The notes: generated by a model from the letters alone, not told the origin. DNA of 47,182 nucleotides from Flammeovirgaceae bacterium UBA6059 (GCA_002435755.1 DIYH01000021.1:1-47182), one strand, 5' to 3'. Shown: positions 1-8,337, counted from the stretch's first letter. Numbers and translations are program-made.

Positions 1-36
1 TCAACTTATTTCAGGACGAGACATTCAAATAAATCT

Positions 37-67
37 AAAAGGCTTCCAGGTTTGGAAGCCTTTTTTG
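37..67 (+). terminator. Rho-independent terminator of an upstream gene
   Basis: The sequence shows an 8-bp perfect stem (41-48 with 53-60), a GGTT loop and a run of six T. An A run just before the stem could let it also work on the other strand. It most likely ends a + strand gene lying left of the window. Confidence 0.85.
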
Positions 68-812
68 TTTGGAGTTGTGGATGATACTTAAGTCAATGTC
101 CGACCTCATCGGTCGAGGCATCTACGCAATAGATCAAAATGTCAACCATCCACCTACTGCTGGAATCTTAGAGACAAAAACTATGCAATCATCCATTGAA
201 AGCAGTCACCGCTGATAGGCCATGCAAAGTCTTTTCACGACAAGGTCTTCCTATCCTACATTCCAGAGCTCTCAAAGACCAAATCAAAATGCAGTCTATC
301 AAATAAAACTACGTACCGTCCTCAATGTCCAAGCTCTTCGGAGCGTGATCACTTCTTCCAACTGGATTCCCCTACAGCTGAGTGAATAGTAAGCAAATCC
401 CTGTTCTTTCCATCAGCATTTCTCTTACCGATTCGCAACTCAACATATAGTTATTATTTTACTTTTTTAATAGCAATAAATAATCAAGTAAGGGATTCCC
501 CTATTTTTAGTAAGGAGCTGAGTCATTTTTGTTTAACCATCTATATAAATAAATAAACAAAATATGAGAATAATTAAACCACACACAGATATGTTTATGG
601 AATCAGCAACAAAATGTGAAATTCGAGACGCTCTGGATGGATTCGAGCAAAATCGACATATTGTATAAAATAGGTTAAAACACTAACTTTTTGTTGATCT
701 TAGCGAATAAGAAATAGAGAAAAGCAGCAGTTAAACTACTTAATGAGTAATGAACAGAAATAGGTGAAATACTGACATCAATCTGACAGGTGTAGATTAA
801 TAATAATAACAA
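68..812. other. Gene-free leader upstream of the signalling cassette
   Basis: About 745 bases hold no convincing gene, RNA gene or known riboswitch. The second half (about 430-812) is very AT-rich. A 34-codon ATG frame at 564-668 exists but has nothing to support it. A split direct repeat lies at 364-523. The last bases before the kinase start (795-812) are an AT-rich leader without a purine-rich Shine-Dalgarno, as is common in Bacteroidota. The length suggests a promoter region with regulatory sites or decayed sequence. Confidence 0.5.
364..523 (+). repeat. Split direct repeat, two copies
   Basis: GGATTCCCCTA occurs at 364-374 and again at 493-503. Each copy is followed by AGCTGAGT, at 376-383 and 516-523. 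The two halves are separated by 1 base in the first copy and 12 bases in the second. AGTAAGG also occurs on both sides of the second block (487-493, 509-515). The near-palindromic GGGATTCCC core suggests a protein-binding site, but the binding partner is unknown. Confidence 0.5.
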
Positions 813-2162
813 ATGGAAATCCCAAACCAGCTATTAGAGAAACTATCATGGGTGGCCATTAAGACGGATAACTCCGTGGTGATCACTGACAACAAAGGGC
901 ACATCGAATGGGTCAATGAGGGCTTCACAAAACTTACAGAATACTCTCTTGAAGAAGTAAAGGGTAAAAAACCCGGAGAACTTCTTCAGGGCCCTGACAC
1001 TGATCCTAAGCACAAAAAACTCATTCATCAAAAGCTCGCCAAAAAGGAACCTATCGAGCAAGAAATACTTAACTATTCCAAATCAGGAACAGCTTATTGG
1101 ATTCATCTCTCGATAGTACCTGTACATGATGAAAAAAGAAAAGTCACCAATTTTGTTTCTATCCAATCTGATATCTCAGACAAAAAGAACCGAAGACTTG
1201 AGTTAGAACGCCTTTTGGCGGAAAAAGAAGAACTCGCAAAGCAACTCATGATGTCAGAGTTAAAGTTCAAAAGTGCCTTTAAGCAAGAGAAGAATATCAA
1301 TGACACGCTCAAAAGAACGATCAACAAATTAGAGTCTACACAGGGGCAACTAGTCAAACAAGAAAAGTTAGCTACCATTGGTACCCTCACAGCCAGCATC
1401 GCTCATGAAATGAACAATCCAGTCAATTTCGTGTACAATGGGATCAGCTCTCTTGATGATTTGCTGAACGACTTGGAAGGTTATTTCGCAGGTTTAGGAA
1501 AGGTACTTGATGCCTCAAAGGACCCTTCTACCAAAGAGCAAGCACAACAAATTGGCGATCACTACGAGGTAGGAGAAATACTTGAAGACTTACGCTCTAT
1601 TAGCAGTGAAGTAGCTGATGGAGCAAAACGAATTGTTGAGATAGCCAAAGGACTTAGGGTATTCTCAAGAACTGACGAAGAACAAATACTGAGTACCAAC
1701 ATCAACGATCTGCTTGAATCAGTCATAATTTTACTTAAAGGCAACTTCAAATATACAATAGAGCTTACAAAGGATTTTGATACTAACCTTCCTTCGATAG
1801 ACTGCTATCCGGGCCAACTCAACCAGGTATTCATGAACCTGATAAGCAATGCCATTCAGGCTATCCCAAAAGAGCGAACCGATGGACATATTACTATAAA
1901 GACCCGAGAGTTTGGGCCCGATGTGATCATAGAGATACATGATAACGGCTCGGGCATTCCTAGCTCCATTCAAAACAAAATATTCAAACCTTTTTTCACA
2001 ACTAAAGAGGTTGGTGTGGGCACTGGTCTGGGTATGGGAATAAGCAAAGACATCATAGAAAAACATGGTGGCTCCATGCGATTTGACTCAAAAGAAGGTA
2101 AGGGCACGATCTTCTATATTCAAATTCCTAAGAACATCGACACCAGGTCGCAAAGTGCTTAA
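813..2162 (+). CDS. Soluble PAS-domain sensor histidine kinase
   Basis: A 449-residue kinase expected to sense a signal in the cytoplasm, autophosphorylate on His and pass the phosphate to a response regulator. A PAS/PAC domain spans about 10-125, a coiled coil about 125-185, and a HisKA domain has its H-box around His198 (AHEMNNPVNF). A HATPase_c domain shows the N box (NLISNAIQAI), G1 (DNGSGIP), F box (FKPFFTTK) and G2 (GTGLGMG). No membrane segment or signal peptide is visible, so it is probably cytosolic. The PAS core resembles LOV domains (GELLQGPDTD) but lacks the photoactive cysteine. It is first of six same-strand genes, and the next starts 2 bases after its stop. No receiver domain or response regulator is encoded nearby, so its phospho-acceptor is unknown. 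The kinase call is firm; the signal is not known. Confidence 0.93.
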   Translation: MEIPNQLLEKLSWVAIKTDNSVVITDNKGHIEWVNEGFTKLTEYSLEEVKGKKPGELLQGPDTDPKHKKLIHQKLAKKEPIEQEILNYSKSGTAYWIHLSIVPVHDEKRKVTNFVSIQSDISDKKNRRLELERLLAEKEELAKQLMMSELKFKSAFKQEKNINDTLKRTINKLESTQGQLVKQEKLATIGTLTASIAHEMNNPVNFVYNGISSLDDLLNDLEGYFAGLGKVLDASKDPSTKEQAQQIGDHYEVGEILEDLRSISSEVADGAKRIVEIAKGLRVFSRTDEEQILSTNINDLLESVIILLKGNFKYTIELTKDFDTNLPSIDCYPGQLNQVFMNLISNAIQAIPKERTDGHITIKTREFGPDVIIEIHDNGSGIPSSIQNKIFKPFFTTKEVGVGTGLGMGISKDIIEKHGGSMRFDSKEGKGTIFYIQIPKNIDTRSQSA

Positions 2163-2164
2163 TC

Positions 2165-2461
2165 ATGATTAATAAAGCGACCATAAAAGCTACCCAAGTA
2201 TTCAATCTTAATCCTGACAATGGATTTGATATGGATATACCAAAAGGCGCAAACACCTTTCTCAAGAACAGCTTGAGCTTTATGAAGCAACTTGCAGTAA
2301 GAGTCCAGGCTGAAAAAGCAGCCCCGACTTTCTTCTATCTCCAGGAAGGCCCTAGTACATTAATAGCTCGTCGACTTAAAAACGAGGGTTGGGTGGTATC
2401 CTATCACGACGAGCCCGTCAATCCATTTAAAATCAACTCACTGCTGTCCATTCATGTCTAA
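2165..2461 (+). CDS. Small protein of unknown function in the signalling cassette
   Basis: A 98-residue protein with no signal peptide, membrane segment or family I recognise. Its middle part (about 30-65) looks helical, and the C-terminal third looks like alternating strands and helices. It begins 2 bases after the kinase stop. Its last 8 bases overlap the start of the next gene, which suggests translational coupling. Its position between a histidine kinase and a phosphatase-like protein makes it a plausible adaptor or partner protein, but that is inference from position only. Its tight packing between two genes of the same cassette supports it being a real gene. Confidence 0.75.
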   Translation: MINKATIKATQVFNLNPDNGFDMDIPKGANTFLKNSLSFMKQLAVRVQAEKAAPTFFYLQEGPSTLIARRLKNEGWVVSYHDEPVNPFKINSLLSIHV

Positions 2462-3665
2462 ATCGGGCAAGAGCTCAAAGCTTTTCGAATTCATCAAAAA
2501 AGAATTGACCAATCTGGAAGGGATGGGTCATTATGACTTTTCCAAAAAAGAGGTAGTACTTGCTTTTGGGGATATAGAGTTGCTCCCAGACTATTTCCAT
2601 AGTCTGATTCCGAAAATGCCTAAATCTGCCAGTGAACTTTATTTTGACTTACCCAACAATCGTTTTGTGTGTGTCTACCCAGACCTCAATTCAGAGACCA
2701 TAGTAATAATTGGTTCTCGTAAGTCATTCCCGATAGTGGCTAGCCTCATAAAAGAATGGATGACAACAGAGGGTGAGCATCAAGAAGCCAAGACTCAAAA
2801 ATCAGTTGTAAAAAACACTGTTTCCAAAGTTAAATCGAGCTCTGCGCCTTCTAAGAAGCAGGCCTTCTCGTCCACAAGAAAAAAGGTTGTGAAGAGAACT
2901 TCCGAACCGGAAATAGCAGTATTGGAAGCAGAGTATCTGCAACCAGATTCGAATCAACCCAGTCCAGCTGAGGGGCCTGATGTGATGGCCATAAGCAGGA
3001 TCCAAAAGCGCATCAAGCGCAAGCATAGTCTCTCTACTTACTTTAAGGAGTATGCCGTTTTTGAAAATCTGAATTCGTCTGCCAGCGGGCTATTGCTCTG
3101 GAGAAAGAGGAAAGAGAACAAAGTCATTATAGTCACAGCAGATTGTCATCAATCTGGCACATCCGGAGCTTTACTGTGCATCAATTTCTACAACATTATC
3201 GACGAGTATGACTTTTCCAATTTCAGTTTTGACGCCTTTTATGAATTGATCAATACCAAGATCCATCATTCTAACCTGGACTATATCAGTGAGGCGGATG
3301 CTCCTCCTGATTTGACAATGGGTGTCTATCAATTGGACCTAAGTTCGATGACACTGCAGTTAGAGACCAGAGGCGATGGTTGCTTTCTTGTCAGGAAAAA
3401 GAAAATACTCTTTGATGGCTCCACACAAAATGAACTGACCTCTACCGTCAATTACAGCACAGAACTCAATATGGATGACATGCTGGTTTTTCATAGTTCA
3501 GCATTATCCGAACGGGATGAGCTGGGCAGGCAAGTTAAAAAGTCCTCAAAACCCAAAGAATTTATTGGAGTCATTGAGGATGGGAGTCTCGCCCAAATAC
3601 TTAATAAAAACAGTCAAAGCGACTATCTCCTAGGCGCATTGACTTTCACTAAAGATCTATTTTAA
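2454..3665 (+). CDS. Degenerate SpoIIE/PP2C-like phosphatase-domain protein
   Basis: A 403-residue protein with three parts: a globular N-terminal region (1-105), a basic, Ser/Lys-rich linker (about 110-175), and a C-terminal region that follows the SpoIIE/PP2C phosphatase layout. The stretch TADCHQSGTSGALLC (228-242) matches the family motif G-D-x-x-G-H-G-x-x-G-A and keeps Asp230. Near the end, DDMLVFHSSALSE (341-353) sits where active enzymes carry a Tyr-Thr/Ser-Asp-Gly metal-binding motif; the Asp is replaced here. So the fold seems kept while one metal ligand is lost, which suggests a weak or inactive phosphatase acting as a binding module. It overlaps the preceding gene by 8 bases. The SpoIIE relationship is a motif-level inference; a different fold is possible. 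Confidence 0.65.
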   Translation: MSKSGKSSKLFEFIKKELTNLEGMGHYDFSKKEVVLAFGDIELLPDYFHSLIPKMPKSASELYFDLPNNRFVCVYPDLNSETIVIIGSRKSFPIVASLIKEWMTTEGEHQEAKTQKSVVKNTVSKVKSSSAPSKKQAFSSTRKKVVKRTSEPEIAVLEAEYLQPDSNQPSPAEGPDVMAISRIQKRIKRKHSLSTYFKEYAVFENLNSSASGLLLWRKRKENKVIIVTADCHQSGTSGALLCINFYNIIDEYDFSNFSFDAFYELINTKIHHSNLDYISEADAPPDLTMGVYQLDLSSMTLQLETRGDGCFLVRKKKILFDGSTQNELTSTVNYSTELNMDDMLVFHSSALSERDELGRQVKKSSKPKEFIGVIEDGSLAQILNKNSQSDYLLGALTFTKDLF

Positions 3666-3685
3666 ACTATAAATAAACCCTAATT

Positions 3686-4081
3686 ATGAAGCTTGACAAA
3701 TCAATTGAAGCAACTCTTAAAAATGTTCCTAAATCTGTAGCAGTAGGCGTTGTAGACCTGGATAGTGGTATGATGCTGGACATGAAAACTACTGCCAGCC
3801 ACCCACAAGAGGTTTTTGACTTCCTGGCTGCCGCTACAAAGGACATGTTTGAAGGTGAAAATGTGATGACCATTGAGAGCCTTTTCAAGAAAACAAGAGG
3901 AGTAGAATCTGACGAACATTATTTCAAGGAAATAGTGGTGTATTCATCTAACCTGTTACACTATTTTGGGCGTTTGCCTCAGAAAGAATCAGTGGTATAT
4001 TGCGTAGTTTGTTCCGCAGACGCTAATGTAGGGCTCGTGCTCGTGAAGGCCAGAGAAATTGTAAAAGGGATGGAGATTTGA
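3686..4081 (+). CDS. Roadblock/LC7-like protein
   Basis: A 131-residue cytosolic protein whose pattern fits the Roadblock/LC7 (MglB-like, profilin-like) fold. It has an N-terminal helix, the strand pair AVGVVDLDSGMMLDMK (18-33), a long central helix, and C-terminal strands ending VGLVLVKAREIV. Proteins of this family bind or regulate P-loop NTPases; MglB acting on the GTPase MglA is the known bacterial example. No GTPase is present here, but the very next gene encodes a P-loop ATPase whose TTG start overlaps this stop codon (TTGA at 4078-4081). A functional pairing of the two is therefore likely but inferred. The fold call rests on pattern and length, not on a search. Confidence 0.65.
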   Translation: MKLDKSIEATLKNVPKSVAVGVVDLDSGMMLDMKTTASHPQEVFDFLAAATKDMFEGENVMTIESLFKKTRGVESDEHYFKEIVVYSSNLLHYFGRLPQKESVVYCVVCSADANVGLVLVKAREIVKGMEI

Positions 4082-4605
4082 GCCAATCCCCTCTATTGAA
4101 CATCAAAAATTTGACGGTCAGGGATGAGCGAAAACTACTTCTTTCATCCTTTGATTTGTCACTTATTCAAAATCAGAGTGTGGTTCTGATGGGGCCTGGT
4201 GGTAGTGGCAAATCTTTAGTTCGCAAGTTCATCTTAGGCGAATATCACTCTGATCTGAACTACTCCGTAAGTACCTACGATAATAACTTCCTTAACCCTT
4301 TCGTAATCAATGCCAACGACCTAATCCCCACGGATACGAATGTACCAACAGACGGTCACGACTTATATTTGTTTGACGAGCCGGATAAAGCTTACTCACT
4401 TGAGGATTTTCTACTAACATTCAATAGATTAAGATCAAAACAGAAGAGCATTTTGATATGCACTCATCATTTGGGATTTATCAGAGAATGCTCTGACATC
4501 ATTTACTTTTTGAAGTATGGTGAGACAAGAGGCGTTTTCACTCCACATGATTTTTTCAATAGTACAGACCCTGAGATTGCCTATATCGCCAGAATGGGTT
4601 GCTAA
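4078..4605 (+). CDS. Minimal ABC-type ATPase lacking the signature motif
   Basis: A 175-residue P-loop ATPase with an ABC-like N terminus (LLNIKNLTV). It has a good Walker A (GPGGSGKS, 39-46), a Walker B with catalytic acidic residue (DLYLFDEPD, 95-103) and a switch-like histidine (LICTHH, about His130). Usual ABC ATPases are about 220-250 residues and carry an LSGGQ signature in a helical subdomain between Walker A and B. Here only about 48 residues separate the motifs and no signature or clear Q-loop is present. No permease is encoded nearby. It is therefore unlikely to drive transport and may be a signalling or assembly ATPase. The start is TTG and overlaps the upstream stop by 4 bases; no better upstream start exists without overlapping the Roadblock gene further. 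Confidence 0.75.
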   Translation: MSQSPLLNIKNLTVRDERKLLLSSFDLSLIQNQSVVLMGPGGSGKSLVRKFILGEYHSDLNYSVSTYDNNFLNPFVINANDLIPTDTNVPTDGHDLYLFDEPDKAYSLEDFLLTFNRLRSKQKSILICTHHLGFIRECSDIIYFLKYGETRGVFTPHDFFNSTDPEIAYIARMGC

Positions 4606-4614
4606 ATAATATCT

Positions 4615-5082
4615 ATGCTAGGATTTAAATGGATCATTTCTAATAAGTTGGCCGGATCTCCCCAGCCAGGCCTTTATGGCGACTGGGATCAAGACATATC
4701 CTATCTCAAAAATGCTGGAATCAATTGTGTCATTAGCCTAACAGAACAAGCGCTTATTCAGAAAGACCTTGAGGCCAATGAGTTCACATCTATTCATTTT
4801 CCGATCAGGGATATGGATATCCCTCAGCCTAGAAACGTATTCGATCTGATTAACAAGATGCGCGTTCAGCTCAAGGATGAAGTATTTCTGCTTCACTGTA
4901 AAGGCGGTGTAGGACGAACAGGCACAATTGCAGCCTGCTATCTGGTTGCTGAGGGCATGGAAGGAGAACAGGCTGTAAAAGCAGTGAGAACAGTCCACCC
5001 CTCCTATATACAAACAAGGATCCAAGAGTCTTTTGTAAGCCACTTTAAAGAATACTACACGGAAAACATGGGAATCACCTGA
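4615..5082 (+). CDS. Dual-specificity/tyrosine-type protein phosphatase
   Basis: A 155-residue cysteine-dependent phosphatase. The P-loop HCKGGVGRTG (94-103) carries the CX5R signature with catalytic Cys95 and Arg101. An upstream acidic loop, RDMDIP (65-70), offers Asp66 or Asp68 as the general acid. No signal peptide or membrane segment is visible. Proteins of this class remove phosphate from Tyr/Ser/Thr or from small phosphorylated molecules. It is the last gene of the cassette, 9 bases after the ATPase. With an upstream His kinase and a degenerate SpoIIE-like protein, it suggests that the cassette includes Ser/Thr/Tyr phosphorylation as well as His phosphorylation, though no Ser/Thr/Tyr kinase is present here. 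The phosphatase call is firm; the substrate is unknown. Confidence 0.88.
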   Translation: MLGFKWIISNKLAGSPQPGLYGDWDQDISYLKNAGINCVISLTEQALIQKDLEANEFTSIHFPIRDMDIPQPRNVFDLINKMRVQLKDEVFLLHCKGGVGRTGTIAACYLVAEGMEGEQAVKAVRTVHPSYIQTRIQESFVSHFKEYYTENMGIT

Positions 5083-5242
5083 CCCCACAGACATAACCAG
5101 GTTAGCACAAGAGATCCTTCAACAGTTTATTTTCAATCATTTAGTTCAGTTTCATATATCAAGGAGATCAATTGCTTTACTCAAAAGGGCAAGGGAGTAA
5201 TGGAAGCAACTCGTATGTTACCTCCATTTCCAAAGACCGGTT

Positions 5243-5893
5243 CTACTCTGAGTCCTTGCATATCTGCTGGTGACTTCTCTCGGCGCTCTCTTTCCCCCAG
5301 CTAGGAGCAAAAGGGTTTTCCGGATTTGTTTGCTGCGCAAACAGCTCTAAAGATTTACTCATTGTAGCACATGCCTCGGCATTTCCACCTCCCATAAACT
5401 GGGCCGTACCGTACTGCATTTGGCCTAATAGAAAATGAGCTCGAGGGTTGTTGGGACTGAGGGCAATGGCCTTCTGAAATGAACCGAAGACCAGCCCACT
5501 ATACTGCATCCCACGGTTCGCCGGATCTGCATTAAGCTTCATCATTTGTATATACCCTCTCAAGGTTTCAAATTCAGCATCATCGGGTAAAACCTCCTCA
5601 CCTTTTGCCACAGCCTCCAATGCCAAATCAAGATACTTGTCCTTGTCAGCCAGATTGTCGTACATGCTGCTCATTCGTAAGTAGCCAAAAGCAACATAAT
5701 AGTGTGGCTCCCAGCGGTCCGTTTCGGCAGCTCCTACCCGGTCCAGTTTATTGATTATCTGTTGAAGGTTTTCAGGATTATCCGAAGAAAAAATCGCCGG
5801 AATACTTTCTCCCATGACACGTTCAAATGCTCCATTGGCCATAAGCCCAGTGGACACTACCGAAAAAATGATGATGATCAGGTTCTTTTTCAT
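5243..5893 (-). CDS. Exported TPR-like protein
   Basis: A 216-residue protein from the start chosen here. The open frame runs further upstream to 5980, but a start there would overlap the TonB receptor gene. The ATG at 5893 gives a typical signal peptide (MKKNLIIIIFSVVSTGLMA). The mature part is mostly helical. A region near ALSPNNPRAHFLLGQMQYG matches tetratricopeptide helix pairs. It lies 31 bases downstream of the TonB-dependent receptor on the same strand and is probably cotranscribed with it. A periplasmic role, perhaps as a partner of the receptor, is inferred from position. The substrate or partner is unknown. Confidence 0.75.
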   Translation of the reverse strand: MKKNLIIIIFSVVSTGLMANGAFERVMGESIPAIFSSDNPENLQQIINKLDRVGAAETDRWEPHYYVAFGYLRMSSMYDNLADKDKYLDLALEAVAKGEEVLPDDAEFETLRGYIQMMKLNADPANRGMQYSGLVFGSFQKAIALSPNNPRAHFLLGQMQYGTAQFMGGGNAEACATMSKSLELFAQQTNPENPFAPSWGKESAERSHQQICKDSE

Positions 5894-5924
5894 AATTGTA
5901 GAATTTAGATATCCAGTATTTGAT

Positions 5925-8084
5925 TTAAAGATTTGGCAACTGATTGATTCCCTTATTCTTAGAGAGGGTAATAAAGACACCTAAAAAGATAAACCTTGGT
6001 GCCGGTGGTGTGATCGGACGACCGGCATAGATGCCATTTTCACCAGTTTCGCTGGCGTACTCGTACCCGAATACATTATTGATAGCAAGTAGATTATTGA
6101 CCATGGCATGCACGATTACCTGGTTGCTGTACAGGTAGCTGATATTGAAGCTCAAATCATGATACGCTGGCGTACGGCCAGACATGAACCTGTCTTCATT
6201 GGGGTTGTTGTATGGTCTTGAGCTTGCAAAAGAATATGTACCACCTACCTGGCTCTTGATCGAATTGATAAACTTCTTGACCACCACAGAAAAGTTGTGG
6301 GCGGATGCAAAAGATGGAGTGAACGAACCTGGAAAATTCTGGTAAGAACGCTTTGTATCAAGAAAACTGTAACTCACCCAATAGTCAGTGTTAGCAAAAG
6401 TCTTAGAGTCGCGCCAAAACACATCTACACCACGGGCATGTCCTCTGCCATCAAAAGAATAGGTCGTTGGATCGAACACATTAGTATAGCGTGCCAAATC
6501 CTGATAACGCTTGTCATAAGCCTCTATTCTGAAACTACGACCTTCATGAGACCATTGATAGTTGGTGATGTAGTGCTGTGCACGCTCGTTCGCGGCTTCA
6601 TTATCCAGGTAGGTCACTTGTCGATCAGGTGCCTGACGAAATTGACCGTAGGCTACTGAGACCTGACTATTCTCACCTGTCTTATAGGCAGCAGATAACC
6701 TTGGATCCAGATACTGTCGATTGGTTAAGCTGTTATGCTCAGCTCTGAGGCCCACCTTAAATGCCAATGATGAGGAAGCAAATAGTTCTGCTTCAGCGAA
6801 TGTGGCTGTGATCAGCTCATTGAAGTCAAATAAGGCTGTCGATCCATCGATTAACCATTGCTCCTGATTGGTACCAATCACTTCTGCACCTGTCATTATT
6901 GATAGCCTATCGGAATGTTGATAATCAAAGGCCAACTTGCTGTGAAAACCATGAAGAAGCTCCTCCTGACTTGTTTGGTCCAGTGCCGCAAAATCTTTGC
7001 TCCTTGTATAGGACATACCCGTTTTTAGGCCCCAGCGATCATTTATCAATTCCCGGTAGGAGGCGTTGACATGAGCATAATCATTGGTGACTGTTACCGG
7101 ATGTTGTATTTCAGGATGCACAATATCCTCTTCGTAAAGATGTAATGAGGAGCTGCTAATATTCGTATAGAGCTTGAGCATACCTGTCTTACTCGTTTTC
7201 TTCCGATAGGCGAAGTTCCCATTGAATTCTTCAGGCGCTTTGTCCCAGCTCAGGTTCTGATTCACTAAGGCGAAATAAGGTGTGAGATTGGTGTATTGTA
7301 CTTTACCGGCAAACGAGCTTTTGTCGAATGATCGCGTAGTTGAAGCATCCACACCCACAGTCATAAGTGATAAGTCGGTCCTGTTAGTCTCAGCAATATC
7401 TTTAGAGTTGAGGATCAAGGCTGATGACAAGGCCTGGCCATACTCTGCAGAGTATCCACCTGTAGTAAAGTTGGTTCCCTTAAACATAAAAGGTGAAAAC
7501 CGACTTCTACCGGGCGTATTTGGCGCAGATGGGCTGTACTCATTATGCACAAGCATACCATCAATGAAGGTCTTGGTCTCTCGTCCTTCTCCACCCCGGA
7601 CGAACAAACGGCCGGTCTCTCCCACCGTCTGTGTTCCTGGTAAGGTATTGAGCGCACCCGGTACATCAGCTGTGGTACCTGCAGTCGTCACGACATCCAG
7701 TGGTCTCAGTACCTCCTGCTTGCTACCCTCAGATGCATTGAAGCTACCCGCCGTGATCACTACGGCGTTGAGTTCATTGATCTCCTCCTTTAGCTCAATC
7801 TCGACAGGAGAGAGATGATCCTCCAGCACTACACTGGCTTTGTGATAACCAATAGATCTCACGACTAGGTTAAAACTATCCTGCTCATAGGTCTCAAATG
7901 CAAAGAAGCCTTCTAAGTCCGTGGTAGCACCATCGTAGGTGCCATCGAGGTAGACGTTGACTCCCACAAGTGGTTCACCAGACTTACTGGTCACCCTACC
8001 GGAGATCAATGATTGAGAGCTGGCTGTGTATGAAAAAAGGAGCAGTAGAAGTATTACCCATGTTTTGATCATTGAAATCATCAT
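5925..8084 (-). CDS. TonB-dependent outer membrane receptor with CarboxypepD-regulatory-like domain
   Basis: A 719-residue outer-membrane transporter. A signal peptide (about 1-23) is followed by a carboxypeptidase-regulatory-like beta sandwich (GRVTSKSGEPLVGVNVYL, about 28-105). A plug region follows with the typical FVRGGEGRETKTFIDGM stretch. The rest is a beta barrel that ends APRFIFLGVFITLS near the C terminus. Such receptors take up large or scarce ligands using TonB energy. It is shorter than SusC proteins, and no SusD is adjacent, so a glycan-uptake role is not indicated. The ligand cannot be read from sequence. ATG codons 2 and 5 are alternative starts. Its 5' side faces a folded repeat element and the divergent desaturase-family gene. 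Confidence 0.9.
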   Translation of the reverse strand: MMISMIKTWVILLLLLFSYTASSQSLISGRVTSKSGEPLVGVNVYLDGTYDGATTDLEGFFAFETYEQDSFNLVVRSIGYHKASVVLEDHLSPVEIELKEEINELNAVVITAGSFNASEGSKQEVLRPLDVVTTAGTTADVPGALNTLPGTQTVGETGRLFVRGGEGRETKTFIDGMLVHNEYSPSAPNTPGRSRFSPFMFKGTNFTTGGYSAEYGQALSSALILNSKDIAETNRTDLSLMTVGVDASTTRSFDKSSFAGKVQYTNLTPYFALVNQNLSWDKAPEEFNGNFAYRKKTSKTGMLKLYTNISSSSLHLYEEDIVHPEIQHPVTVTNDYAHVNASYRELINDRWGLKTGMSYTRSKDFAALDQTSQEELLHGFHSKLAFDYQHSDRLSIMTGAEVIGTNQEQWLIDGSTALFDFNELITATFAEAELFASSSLAFKVGLRAEHNSLTNRQYLDPRLSAAYKTGENSQVSVAYGQFRQAPDRQVTYLDNEAANERAQHYITNYQWSHEGRSFRIEAYDKRYQDLARYTNVFDPTTYSFDGRGHARGVDVFWRDSKTFANTDYWVSYSFLDTKRSYQNFPGSFTPSFASAHNFSVVVKKFINSIKSQVGGTYSFASSRPYNNPNEDRFMSGRTPAYHDLSFNISYLYSNQVIVHAMVNNLLAINNVFGYEYASETGENGIYAGRPITPPAPRFIFLGVFITLSKNKGINQLPNL

Positions 8085-8176
8085 GAACCAAAAGTCATAT
8101 TACAAGGATGCATTGACCAATTGGATCAACCGAACTGTCATATTACCTGGATGAGTAGTAACTCATGTAGCTATTT

Positions 8177-8337
8177 ATACCAATTGCGATGTATAAAGGC
8201 GTAATAAATTGTGTAGTGGATTTTTTCATTGCAAAGGCGAAAAAAGCAGGCCTAGCAGCGCTAGGTCAAGGCTTTTCAACGCATGAAATGGAAAAATCAA
8301 CAGCAAGATAAGCGTCATTATATGTGGTAGTTGGTAT
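8177..8337. repeat. Folded MITE-like imperfect palindrome
   Basis: The ends are inverted copies, ATACCAA at 8177-8183 and TTGGTAT at 8331-8337. The centre is CCTAG-cagcg-CTAGG (8251-8265). The two arms align along almost their full length (79 and 77 bases), including GATTTTTTCATT at 8219-8230 against its near-inverse AATGGAAAAATC at 8287-8298. It carries no gene and no clear target duplication. It occupies much of the 340-base gap between two divergent genes; the rest of that gap shows nothing else I can name. A non-autonomous mobile element is the best reading. Confidence 0.65.

Noticed and set aside
101..117. Small inverted repeat CGACC-TCATC-GGTCG in the leader
   Set aside because: Five base pairs only, expected by chance in this much sequence.
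564..668. 34-codon ATG frame (begins MRIIKPHTDMFM) in the leader
   Set aside because: Short, no recognisable domain, no coupling to a neighbour. It may be a decayed gene or chance.
813..1200. LOV photoreceptor reading of the kinase PAS domain
   Set aside because: The core motif lacks the photoactive cysteine, so only a general PAS domain is supported.
7282..7818. 178-codon + strand frame opposite the TonB receptor
   Set aside because: Low-complexity Ser/Val/Pro-rich shadow of a long real gene with clear receptor motifs on the other strand.
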